From the NCBI GenBank assembly GCA_904419295.1, contig CAJFRA010000003.1, forward strand, positions 49,821 to 113,820: DNA of 64,000 bases, written 5' to 3'. A model generated the notes under the pieces. That model was given only the letters and a program-made list of their open reading frames with translations. It searched no databases and had not been told where the DNA came from. The number at the start of each line of letters is the position of its first letter. Within the stretch, counting starts at the first letter, position 1. The position numbers and the translations under genes are program-made. Shown in pieces: positions 16,895 through 24,678 of the stretch. This DNA is from Candidatus Pseudobutyricicoccus lothianensis. GTDB lineage: Bacteria; Bacillota; Clostridia; Oscillospirales; Butyricicoccaceae.

Positions 16895-17833
16895 TTAGTT
16901 GTTGCCCTTGGTCTGGAAGTGCTCCATGGAGCCATAGAGCTTTTGGATCAGGGCATATTCCTCTTCGTCGTAGAACTTGCAGTCGCCCTTGCCAAAGTAT
17001 TTGGCCACTTCCAGCATAAAGCGGGCGGCTTCTTCGCAATCCACAAAGTGGGTGGCGCCTGTGGCGCAGCCGGCAACGGTGGTCTCTGTGGTGATGGCCA
17101 CGCCGATGACCGGGGCCTTGGTGGCGGTGGCGGGCTGCAAAATGCTGTTCAGATGGTACAGGCCGTTGCCATAGGGGGTGATATCCTGCTGGGAAAGGGC
17201 GAAGACCTGGGGCAGCTGGCCGGTGGTGGTCTGCATGATGTCCAGCACGTCGTCGCTGACTTTCAGGATGTAGCCTTCTTTGACAGTGGGGGAGATGGCA
17301 AAGCCGCGGGTGTTGATGATGCGGTTGCCCTTGGTGGTATCCACCACCAGGATGGCGTCCAGCTCGTCGGTCACTTCCGCCCGGTTGACCTGGGCCATAT
17401 CCAGGGGGGAACCCATGAAGGGCACGGGCTTATGGGGCTGCGTGGGGGCGTCGGGGCACACATGGGTGGAGATGAACACGTCGCCTTCCAGCACGTCGCC
17501 TTTGGTCTGCATGTCCAGCAGCTTGGCAGCCAGGGTCAGGGCCACCAGAGCGCCGTCGCCGTCGGAGACAAAACCGGTCATCTCCGGCCGGGCGCCCAGA
17601 CCGCCCAGGCGGCCCAGCAGGCCGATGGTGGGGGCGCTGCCGCCGTTGGTCTTGCCGTTTTTGCCGGGGATGCGGATTTTTACCATGTCTGTGGAGCCCT
17701 TTGCACCAGAGAGCACTTCGATCTCGATGTTGGCATCGGGCTTGATGGAGCGCAGATAAGCCGCCACAGTCTCGCCGCTGGCGGTGCTGCTATCCAGGAT
17801 GTCGTATACCTCAGTCAGTTGTTTGAGTAGCAT
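16895..17833 (-). CDS. DUF1177 family protein
   Basis: The 312-residue protein starts at ATG 17833, with AAAGGTGG upstream. It is recognised as DUF1177 from LLKQLTEVYDILDSSTASG at the N-terminus, and from GLLGRLGGLGARPEMTGFV and FISTHVCPDAPTQPHKPVP. A possible enzymatic core includes DGDGALVALTLAAKLLDM. DUF1177 genes are usually found beside AroM; the function of both is unknown. It has its own promoter at 17928-17956. Confidence 0.85.
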   Translation of the reverse strand: MLLKQLTEVYDILDSSTASGETVAAYLRSIKPDANIEIEVLSGAKGSTDMVKIRIPGKNGKTNGGSAPTIGLLGRLGGLGARPEMTGFVSDGDGALVALTLAAKLLDMQTKGDVLEGDVFISTHVCPDAPTQPHKPVPFMGSPLDMAQVNRAEVTDELDAILVVDTTKGNRIINTRGFAISPTVKEGYILKVSDDVLDIMQTTTGQLPQVFALSQQDITPYGNGLYHLNSILQPATATKAPVIGVAITTETTVAGCATGATHFVDCEEAARFMLEVAKYFGKGDCKFYDEEEYALIQKLYGSMEHFQTKGNN

Positions 17834-17927
17834 GTTACTTTTTCCACCTTTCTTGCCGGGGGCAGGATGATTGCCGCCCGCCACTGTACTTAGGGCGAAA
17901 GGCCGCGCCTTTCTTTACCCAAGAGCC

Positions 17928-17956
17928 ATGTTATCACAGAAAAGCGGGCAACACAA
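17928..17956 (-). promoter_or_regulatory. Putative promoter for DUF1177-AroM
   Basis: On the minus strand TTGTGT, a 17-base spacer and TAACAT lie about 95 bases before the DUF1177 start. Confidence 0.4.
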
Positions 17957-17991
17957 GCCCATAACAGTTGCAAAGTGGAATAGAGGAGTTG

Positions 17992-18245
17992 CCCCACACG
18001 GCCAGTAGGCCGCGTGGGGGCCCCTTCCCGATTGGATAGATCTGCCCGGGGGACCCGGGCAGATCGTGACGCGCCACTTGGCGCGGGCCGCAGAAGCGGC
18101 CTGGAGCGCCCCACCGCGGTGCCCAGGTGGAGCGCACCCCACGCGGCCAGTGGGCCGCATGGGGGCCCCTTCCCGATTGCATATTGGCGCGGACCTGCCT
18201 GCCGCACAATGAAACATCCCCCCTGGCCAGCCAGGAGGGATGTTT
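17992..18245. repeat. Dense palindromic noncoding region with a 43-bp direct repeat
   Basis: Within the 457-base gap between the ocd-like gene and DUF1177, two 43-base copies (17992-18034 and 18137-18179; 3 mismatches) each contain a CCCCAC/GTGGGG-type hairpin. Between them are perfect stems at 18039-18065 (12 bp), 18071-18084 (6 bp) and 18086-18101 (6 bp). A 15-bp-class hairpin at 18212-18245 follows the ocd-like gene and may serve as its terminator, although it has no T run. Short frames here show no protein-like pattern. It may be a structured RNA or a mobile palindromic repeat. Confidence 0.6.
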
Positions 18246-18290
18246 GCTGCGCGCCGCGGCCCACAGCATGGTAGTAGTATTATGCGCTTA

Positions 18291-19304
18291 TTAGACCCAC
18301 AGAGGATTGTCCCACAGGTTCAGCTTTGTGCCGATGCCCATGGCTTTGGCATTTTCATAGAATTTGTTGGCCAGCATGATGTCCACGCTGCCGACGCCGG
18401 CGCTGCCGCAATAGACGAACTGGTCTTCGTTCTGCCGCACGGCCACGCCGTTGACCATCTCAGGCAGCTCCACGATGTCTTCCCGCTTCAGCTTGCCGGC
18501 TTCCACCAGCTGGTTGACCAAGATCCCCTTCAGATGGGACATCTGGCTCCAGTTGTCCAGCACGACCCGGTCGGCTGTCAGCAGGATGTCGGGCTCACAG
18601 CTCTGGCCCTCCATCTGGATGACGGTCATGTTGGGCAGCAGCCACTCTTTTTTCACAAAGGGAGCCCGGGCGGTGGTCTCAGTCACCAGCAGCTGGGTGT
18701 CTTGCAGGGCTTCTTTCACATCGGTGTAGGGGATGACCTTGATCTTGCCTTCAAATTCTTTGGCCAGGCCCTGGGCTTTTTCCACCACCAGGTCCACCAG
18801 ATGGATCTCTTCCAGGGTGGGAACAGCTTCCATCATGGCCATGATCATGGTGCGGCCGATGACGCCCGCGCCCACCAGACAGGCGGCTTTGGTGCCTTTC
18901 AGCGCGTTGTACTTGGCCAGGATGCCCGCTGTGGCAGAAGTACGCATGGCTGTCGTGATGGTGCCATCCAAAATGGCCTTGGGGAAAACGGTCTTGGGAT
19001 CGGACAAAATGACGATATCGATGCCATAGGGCACGCCTTCCAGCTGGGCGTTGGCCTTGGATTCGGAAGCCCACTTGAAGCCCGCCACATCGATGTCGCC
19101 GCCGATGTAGGCCGGCATGCTCATGCAGTAGGAATCCCAGTTCTCTTCACTGGGCATGCCCAGCCGCACTTTGGTGGGGTTGATCACTTGGCCTTGGCCG
19201 ATCATCTGGAAGGTCTTTTCCGTCTCTTCCATCACCATCTTCATATCCAGCAAGCCCGCCTTGATCACATCTTCTTGCTTTAAAAACAAAATCTCCGGTA
19301 CCAT
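18291..19304 (-). CDS. Ornithine cyclodeaminase / mu-crystallin family protein
   Basis: A 337-residue NAD(P)-dependent enzyme of the OCD family. The Rossmann motif is CLVGAGVIGRTM near residue 143, preceded by the substrate-loop block TAMRTSATAGILAKY and followed by TETTARAPFVKKEW. Family members convert ornithine to proline, or act as imine reductases, alanine dehydrogenases or in siderophore diamine synthesis; the substrate cannot be told from sequence. Neighbouring creatininase-like, DUF1177 and AroM genes suggest a catabolic pathway. It has its own promoter. Confidence 0.85.
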   Translation of the reverse strand: MVPEILFLKQEDVIKAGLLDMKMVMEETEKTFQMIGQGQVINPTKVRLGMPSEENWDSYCMSMPAYIGGDIDVAGFKWASESKANAQLEGVPYGIDIVILSDPKTVFPKAILDGTITTAMRTSATAGILAKYNALKGTKAACLVGAGVIGRTMIMAMMEAVPTLEEIHLVDLVVEKAQGLAKEFEGKIKVIPYTDVKEALQDTQLLVTETTARAPFVKKEWLLPNMTVIQMEGQSCEPDILLTADRVVLDNWSQMSHLKGILVNQLVEAGKLKREDIVELPEMVNGVAVRQNEDQFVYCGSAGVGSVDIMLANKFYENAKAMGIGTKLNLWDNPLWV

Positions 19305-19344
19305 GATTCATCCAACCTCCGTCGTGTGTTTAATTTATATACTG

Positions 19345-19373
19345 ATAATAGCATAATTATTCACACTTGGCAA
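19345..19373 (-). promoter_or_regulatory. Promoter for the OCD-family gene
   Basis: TTGCCA, a 17-base spacer and TATTAT on the minus strand lie about 40 bases before ATG 19304, in a notably AT-rich gap. Confidence 0.6.
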
Positions 19374-19419
19374 GAGGGAAAATGAATTTTTTTTCATAAA
19401 ATTTAATAGTTATGCATCT

Positions 19420-20196
19420 TTATCCACGGCGGCCGCCTTGGGTAGCATCCACTTTGGAGAAGGCCCGGATAAAATCCACGATGTAGCGGGTCACCCGGTC
19501 CAGCATCTCACGGCCCCATTCGGCAGTGGCGTCTTTGGGGTCGTCGGGCCCATACCAGCCCGAGGGCGTCACCGATTGGAAATGGCGCTGCACCGTGATA
19601 TCCGCCCCTTGGAAGCGGACGGTGCGCACGGCAGATACCGGCAGCTCGGGGGAGAGGTCCTGGGGCTCCAGGGGCATGTAGTCCTCCATGTGGACCCAAT
19701 CCGGGTTGATGGCCAAGATCGCCGCGGTCTCTTCGCCGCCGCCATGGCCGCCTGCCCAGGCGGGCTCTAGTTGGCCGGCCAGCTGCCACCAGTTGATCAG
19801 CGCAGTCAACGCGCCCTTGTCTTCCAGACCCAAGCCCACATCCAGCAGGGCGGGGTCGTTGCCGCCGTGGCCGTTGAGGAAGATGAACTTGCGCACGCCG
19901 TAGTTATAAAGGCATTGGGTGATCCGCTCCATCACCAGCCGCAGGCCGTCGTACCCCAGGGAGATGGTGCCGGGGAAACCGAAGTGGTGGTCCGCGATGC
20001 CGTAGGGCACGGCGGGCAAAAGAACGGCGTCCACCTCCCGGTCCAGGGTCTCGGCAATGTGGGAGGGGATCAGGTAATCGGTGCCCAGGCACAGGTGGGA
20101 GCCGTGATTTTCAATGCTGCCCACGGGGATGATCGCCGTATCGTGGTCTTTGAAATAGGCTTCGGCCTGTTTCCAGGTCATGTGTTCCAGTCGCAT
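19420..20196 (-). CDS. Creatininase family amidohydrolase
   Basis: The 258-residue cytoplasmic metalloenzyme has all the family's metal-ligand motifs: IPVGSIENHGSHL (Glu, His), GTDYLIP (Asp), FLNGHGGND (His) and HGGGEETAA (Glu). Creatininase-type enzymes hydrolyse cyclic amides or formamides with two divalent metals. The length fits. The start follows AAAAGGAGG. It is the first gene of the minus-strand catabolic-looking cluster and has its own promoter; the substrate is not known. Confidence 0.9.
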   Translation of the reverse strand: MRLEHMTWKQAEAYFKDHDTAIIPVGSIENHGSHLCLGTDYLIPSHIAETLDREVDAVLLPAVPYGIADHHFGFPGTISLGYDGLRLVMERITQCLYNYGVRKFIFLNGHGGNDPALLDVGLGLEDKGALTALINWWQLAGQLEPAWAGGHGGGEETAAILAINPDWVHMEDYMPLEPQDLSPELPVSAVRTVRFQGADITVQRHFQSVTPSGWYGPDDPKDATAEWGREMLDRVTRYIVDFIRAFSKVDATQGGRRG

Positions 20197-20228
20197 AGCA
20201 GCGCCTCCTTTTGTTATCCTTCCTTCTT

Positions 20229-20257
20229 ATTATAATGGGCGGCACGGGAAGCCGCAA
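20229..20257 (-). promoter_or_regulatory. Promoter for the creatininase-family gene
   Basis: TTGCGG, a 17-base spacer and a perfect TATAAT on the minus strand lie about 33 bases before ATG 20196. Confidence 0.65.
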
Positions 20258-20429
20258 GCCTTGACTGCCCCGGCCTTTCAAAGTGGGGAAGCACGGGGCG
20301 GTGGCAAAGAGGGGATGGCGAACATAAAATGGAGCTGGGGCAAAAACCCAGCCGGGCAAGGGCCTGGCAAAGGGCGGCCGTGCCCCAGCCAGAGACAAGC
20401 GATGAAGATATGAGACGGAGGGATAGACC

Positions 20430-21098
20430 ATGAGCAGCATCTATCTGAGCCCCAGCACCCAGGAAAACAACGTGGGCGCAGGCAGCTATGGCACCGAAGA
20501 GCAGCGGATGAACCAGATCATGGATCGGATCGAAGCCGACTTGCAAGGGCGCTTCACACTGTACCGGAACCGGCCGGGCATGACTTTGCAGCAGGTGGTG
20601 GCCGATTCCAACGCCAAAAAGCCCGACTTGCACTTTGCCCTGCACAGCAACGCAGGGGGCGGCAGCGGGGCCGAATGTTGGATCAGCGCCAAAGGCGGCC
20701 AGGCCGAACAGTTTGCAAAGCGGCTGATGGAAGAGATGTCCGCCCTGACGCCGGGCAAAGACCGGGGCGTCAAGGTATCCACCAGCCTGTATGAGGTGAA
20801 TAAGACCAAGGCTCCGGCGGTGATCTTGGAAGTGGAGTTCCACGACACGCCGGAGGGCGCGGCTTGGATCGTGGCCAATGAAAAGGCCATCGCCCAGGCT
20901 TGTGTCCGGGCCATCCTGGGCTACTTCGGAGCGGGTCAGGAGGGCCCGACGGCCGGCACGGGTCCAGCGGCACGCTGGTATGAGAAGGAGCTGGCCCAAG
21001 CCGTGGCCGCAGGGATCACCGACGGCACCCGGCCCGATGACTACTGCACCCGGGCGGAAGCGGCCATCATGGTGCTGCGCGGGCTCGCAGGCAAATAG
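20430..21098 (+). CDS. N-acetylmuramoyl-L-alanine amidase-like protein without signal peptide
   Basis: The 222-residue protein starts with IYLSPSTQENNVGAG, then GTEEQRMNQI, DLHFALHSNAGG and VILEVEFHDTPEG, the Amidase_3 layout. The usual first zinc-ligand motif GHGG is absent and SPSTQ stands in its place, as I recall for a clostridial subfamily. The second ligand Glu, the LHSNA His and the catalytic Glu are present. Residues about 185-222 (ARWYEKELAQAV, ITDGTRPDDYCTRAEAAIM) form one SLH-like repeat. There is no signal peptide, as in phage endolysins and mother-cell autolysins. Confidence 0.75.
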   Translation: MSSIYLSPSTQENNVGAGSYGTEEQRMNQIMDRIEADLQGRFTLYRNRPGMTLQQVVADSNAKKPDLHFALHSNAGGGSGAECWISAKGGQAEQFAKRLMEEMSALTPGKDRGVKVSTSLYEVNKTKAPAVILEVEFHDTPEGAAWIVANEKAIAQACVRAILGYFGAGQEGPTAGTGPAARWYEKELAQAVAAGITDGTRPDDYCTRAEAAIMVLRGLAGK

Positions 21099-21109
21099 AA
21101 TAAGGCAAA

Positions 21110-21146
21110 AATACAGCGTACCGCCCGGTTTTCCGGGCGGTACGCT
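21110..21146 (-). terminator. Terminator of the M32 carboxypeptidase gene
   Basis: A perfect 14-bp stem (21115-21128 with 21133-21146, 4-base loop). On the minus strand it is followed by TGTATTTTT; the + side has no T run, so it serves mainly the minus-strand gene. Confidence 0.8.
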
Positions 21147-21195
21147 CAGCCAGCCGCACAAGGGGCAAAGCAAGGGCACAGCGCGCCCTTTTGGC

Positions 21196-22695
21196 TCAGC
21201 GCAGCTTTGTCAGGTAGCGCCGGCGCAGATAATGGAGGAAAGGCTCTTCCGTCAGATCTTTTCCGGTGACCTGGCGCAGCAGCTGCTGGGGCGGGATGGC
21301 CATGCCATATTGATGGACATGCTCATGCAGCCAGCCGTTGATGGCGCTGAATTCCCCTTTGGCCATCTGCTGCTCCCATTGGGGGATGTCCTGCTCCATG
21401 GCTTCCAACAGCATGCCGCCATACAGGTTGCCCAGGGTATAGCTCTGGAAATAGCCCACATGGCCCGAAGCCCAGTGGATATCCTGCAAGACGCCTTCCC
21501 GGGCGTCTTTGGGCATCAAACCGAAAGCTTCCTGGTATTTGGCGTTCCAGATCTCCTGAAAGTCCTTTGTCTTGGTCTTGCCGTCAAACCAGTCTTTTTC
21601 CATCTCAAAGCGGAGGATGGGGTGCAGGCTGTAAGTCAGCTCATCGGCGGTGATGCGGTGGACGCTGGGCGTGACCTTCATCAAAGCCATGTAGAATTTT
21701 TCCAGGGGCACTTGCTTGAGCTGGGGGAAGTGGCGCAGCACCACCGGGTAGGCGATCTGCCAAAACTCCGGCGATTTGCCAATGATGTTTTCGTAGAACC
21801 GGGCCTGGCCCTCGTGCATGGAGCCCCGCAGGCCGCCCCACAGGCCGCAGTCGATGGCCCGCTGGCTGGAGCTGTAATTGTACCGGCCGTGGCCGCCCTC
21901 GTGGAGCATGGTGAAGATGCCGCCCCAGGTGCCCTTGTAGCTGATGGCGATGCGGCTGTCCCGGGGGCCGACGCCGGTGCACATGCCGTGGAGCACGTGG
22001 CTGTCATGGGCGCAGGCGCCGTCAAAATCCGTGAGCAGGTTGATCTCATAGGCGGTGTCGCGGATCTGCTGATGGGTGTATTCCACATCCAGCACGCTGG
22101 TGTCGATGGCCTGGTGCTGCTCCCGTATGGCGTCTAAGATCTCCATGATGCCGGTCTTCAAATTGGCGAAGATCGCGCCCACCTGGGCGGTGTCGATGCC
22201 CTCGTCGGTGGTATCGCACAGCACGTCGAAGGTGGGGCGGTTGGGGTCGATGGCCTCCGCCACCCGGCGTTTTAGCTGGAACAGGCCTTCGATCCAGGGC
22301 TGGTATTCTTCAAAGCTGTTGTGGTCCAGCGCATCCCGCCAAGCCATCTGGGCCCGGCCCGTGTAGTTGCGCAGTTCCACCTGGAGCTCTTCGGGCACCT
22401 GCACCGCGTTTTGGTAGCGGTCGATGAGGGCGTGGGCCACGCCCTGCTCATAGACGTCGGCAAAATCCCCCGGGCCCATCTCCCGCAGGGCGTCCACCAC
22501 TTTTTTGGTCTCCGGCGATTTCAACTGGTCCAGGGCCTGGCGGGTGAAGTAGCCGCTGACCTCCTGGCGGTAAGGCTGCCCTTTTTCCGAAAGGCCTTCC
22601 CACAGGTCCCAGCCCATCAGGCCCTGGATGCTGTCGTAATACCGCTGTTCTTTCAAGATTTCAATGGCCCGCGCCATGGTTTTTTGATCCGTCAT
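21196..22695 (-). CDS. Carboxypeptidase of family M32 (Taq-type metallocarboxypeptidase)
   Basis: The 499-residue cytoplasmic enzyme removes C-terminal amino acids from peptides. The M32 zinc motif HEGGH is seen near residue 265 (TMLHEGGHGRYNY), with the downstream ligand region GLRGSMHEGQARFYEN and the family block CTGVGPRDSRIAISY. Length is normal for M32. The start ATG 22695 has GGGAGG upstream; an earlier in-frame start lacks a ribosome binding site. It is transcribed alone. Confidence 0.95.
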   Translation of the reverse strand: MTDQKTMARAIEILKEQRYYDSIQGLMGWDLWEGLSEKGQPYRQEVSGYFTRQALDQLKSPETKKVVDALREMGPGDFADVYEQGVAHALIDRYQNAVQVPEELQVELRNYTGRAQMAWRDALDHNSFEEYQPWIEGLFQLKRRVAEAIDPNRPTFDVLCDTTDEGIDTAQVGAIFANLKTGIMEILDAIREQHQAIDTSVLDVEYTHQQIRDTAYEINLLTDFDGACAHDSHVLHGMCTGVGPRDSRIAISYKGTWGGIFTMLHEGGHGRYNYSSSQRAIDCGLWGGLRGSMHEGQARFYENIIGKSPEFWQIAYPVVLRHFPQLKQVPLEKFYMALMKVTPSVHRITADELTYSLHPILRFEMEKDWFDGKTKTKDFQEIWNAKYQEAFGLMPKDAREGVLQDIHWASGHVGYFQSYTLGNLYGGMLLEAMEQDIPQWEQQMAKGEFSAINGWLHEHVHQYGMAIPPQQLLRQVTGKDLTEEPFLHYLRRRYLTKLR

Positions 22696-22876
22696 GGAAA
22701 AACGACCTCCCTTATGTGCTGGGGTCTGTGCCCCGCTGTTTTTAGTATAGTGGATGGAGCGCCGGCGGGCAAGCGAGGGAGCATGGAGAGATTTTACACT
22801 GGAATTTGGCTGTTTTGCATAAAGGGAACGGCAGGCGCAAAAGAAAGAGAACAACGAGAAATTTGCCAAAATGCGT

Positions 22877-22903
22877 TAAGGTTTGAGGAAAGTGTGCCGA
22901 AAG
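22877..22903 (+). promoter_or_regulatory. Sigma-D (sigma-28)-type promoter for the chemoreceptor gene
   Basis: TAAG, a 15-base spacer and GCCGAAAG lie 43 bases before the chemoreceptor ATG. The consensus for the motility sigma factor is TAAA-N15-GCCGATAT. Confidence 0.5.
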
Positions 22904-22946
22904 GAATGATGAAAATGTGCAAACTGACAGAGAGGAACGAAACAGG

Positions 22947-24608
22947 ATGAAAAAGAGCATCAAAAGGGCGGTGTGGGGCAGGGTGGCTGCCACCCTGTGT
23001 GCGACGCTGCTGCTGAGTGCAGTGGTCAACTGGGGCATTCAGCGGATGAGCCAAGCCAGCCAGGCCCAAGAACAGGCCGCCCAGCTGGAGATCCGAGCCA
23101 ACGCCGCCGAGGCTGCCCATTACAAATGGTGCAGCAACCTGAGCAATGCCTTGTATGCTGGCACCGAATTCACCGGAAGCACCGATGACACAAGCTGTGT
23201 ACTGGGCCAGTGGCTCTATGGGGAAGAGGAGACGGCGGACGGGACCATTCTGGCCTTGAAGAACAGCCTGATGCCGCTGCACCAGCAGCTGCATGGGTCG
23301 GCGACAGAGGCTCTGGCTCTGCTGGAAGAGGATCCGGCCCAGGCCCAAAGCTATTATCAGAATACCATCCAGCACAATGTGAACACGCTGGTGGAGCTGC
23401 TGGACCAGGTGGTTGAGCGGAGCGGGGAACTGAACCAGCAGGCGGAACAAAACATGGCCCGGGTGATCCGGACGATGCAGATCCTCTCCGTTGTTTGCCT
23501 TGCCCTTTCTTTGGCCTGCCTGCTCAGCCTGGTGTTTTACGTGGTGCGCCACATCGTCAGGCCGATCTTGTACATCCATGAAAAAAGCCAAGGCTTGTCC
23601 AAAGGCCAGCTGTCTTTTGCGCTGGAGTACCAGGCAGAAGACGAGCTGGGCCAGTTGGCCGCCACGCTGCAGCAGTCGATGGACACCATTGGCTCCTATG
23701 TGGGGGACCTCAACCGCATCATGGCAGAACTGTCCCAAGGCAATTTTACGGTGAGCACCTGCCAGCCCTACATCGGCGACTTCCACTCCATCGAGGCCTC
23801 TCTGGGCCGCCTGACCGGCACCCTGTCGGCTGCCATGGGGCAGATCCGGCAGGCCGCCGGCCAAGTATCCGGCAGCGCCCAGCAGATCGCCAACAGCTCC
23901 CAGGCATTGGCCCAGGGGGCCACTGAGCAGGCCAGCGCCATCCAGCAGCTGTCCGCCACCTTGGATGACATCGCAAACAACGCGGAACGGAACGTCCAGA
24001 CGGCGGAGCAGGCCCGCCGGGATGCCCAAAGCGCCGGCGAGGGGATCGAAAACACCCACCGGCAGATGGAACGGATGACCCAGGCGATGGGGCAGATCAG
24101 CCGGGCTTCCATCCAGATCGGGGAGATCATCCAGACCATTGAAGACATTGCCTTCCAGACCAACATCTTGGCGCTGAACGCCGCGGTGGAGGCAGCCCGT
24201 GCCGGGGCGGCGGGCAAAGGTTTCGCCGTGGTGGCCGACGAGGTGCGCAATCTGGCCGGCAAATCGGATGGGGCGGCCAAGGCCACCAAAGAACTGATCG
24301 AAAATTCCATCCGTGCGGTAGAGCAGGGGAACCAGACGATGGACGGTGTGTCACAGGCCCTGGCCAGCGCGCTGGAGCGGGCGGGCCGCTCGGCCCAGGA
24401 GATCGGCGAGATCGCAGAACTGGTGCAGGGGGAAGCGGCTTCCATCGGCCAGGTGACCGAGGGGATCGGGCAGATCGCCTCGGTGGTGCAGAGCAACAGC
24501 GCCGCCAGCGAGCAATCGGCGGCTGCCAGCCAGGAGCTCTTCTCCCAGGCACAGCTCTTGCAAGAGCAGACAGCCCGGTTCCAGTGCAAAACAGGGGCGG
24601 AAGATTGA
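22947..24608 (+). CDS. Methyl-accepting chemotaxis protein with extracytoplasmic CZB-like zinc domain
   Basis: The 553-residue chemoreceptor has TM1 around residues 11-33, an outside domain, TM2 around 176-199, HAMP, and a signalling hairpin with the conserved tip around residue 402 ([18 protein letters not shown]). The outside domain has the chemoreceptor-zinc-binding pattern: His58 in HYKWC, Cys84 in SCVLGQW, His112 and His116 in LHQQLH. CZB domains sense zinc or oxidants; most known ones are cytoplasmic. ATG 22947 is preferred over GTG 22917 because AGAGG lies 11 bases upstream. It is monocistronic. Confidence 0.9.
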   Translation: MKKSIKRAVWGRVAATLCATLLLSAVVNWGIQRMSQASQAQEQAAQLEIRANAAEAAHYKWCSNLSNALYAGTEFTGSTDDTSCVLGQWLYGEEETADGTILALKNSLMPLHQQLHGSATEALALLEEDPAQAQSYYQNTIQHNVNTLVELLDQVVERSGELNQQAEQNMARVIRTMQILSVVCLALSLACLLSLVFYVVRHIVRPILYIHEKSQGLSKGQLSFALEYQAEDELGQLAATLQQSMDTIGSYVGDLNRIMAELSQGNFTVSTCQPYIGDFHSIEASLGRLTGTLSAAMGQIRQAAGQVSGSAQQIANSSQALAQGATEQASAIQQLSATLDDIANNAERNVQTAEQARRDAQSAGEGIENTHRQMERMTQAMGQISRASIQIGEIIQTIEDIAFQTNILALNAAVEAARAGAAGKGFAVVADEVRNLAGKSDGAAKATKELIENSIRAVEQGNQTMDGVSQALASALERAGRSAQEIGEIAELVQGEAASIGQVTEGIGQIASVVQSNSAASEQSAAASQELFSQAQLLQEQTARFQCKTGAED

Positions 24609-24624
24609 GGCGCCGAGGCAGCGC

Positions 24625-24656
24625 AAAACAGGCGGGAAGATTCCCCGCCTGTTTTT
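24625..24656. terminator. Bidirectional intrinsic terminator
   Basis: AAAACAGGCGGG pairs with CCCGCCTGTTTT around a 7-base loop. It separates the convergent chemoreceptor and glycosidase-like/amidase genes. Confidence 0.85.
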
Positions 24657-24678
24657 GTTTGCCGGCAACCTGCCGGGC

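Noticed and set aside
17890..18264. Three overlapping short minus-strand frames in the palindrome-rich gap
   Set aside because: The frames repeat because the DNA repeats; no start signals and no protein-like pattern.
20430..21098. Prophage remnant signalled by the endolysin-like amidase
   Set aside because: No holin, integrase, tail or attachment site lies nearby; the neighbours are ordinary chromosomal genes.
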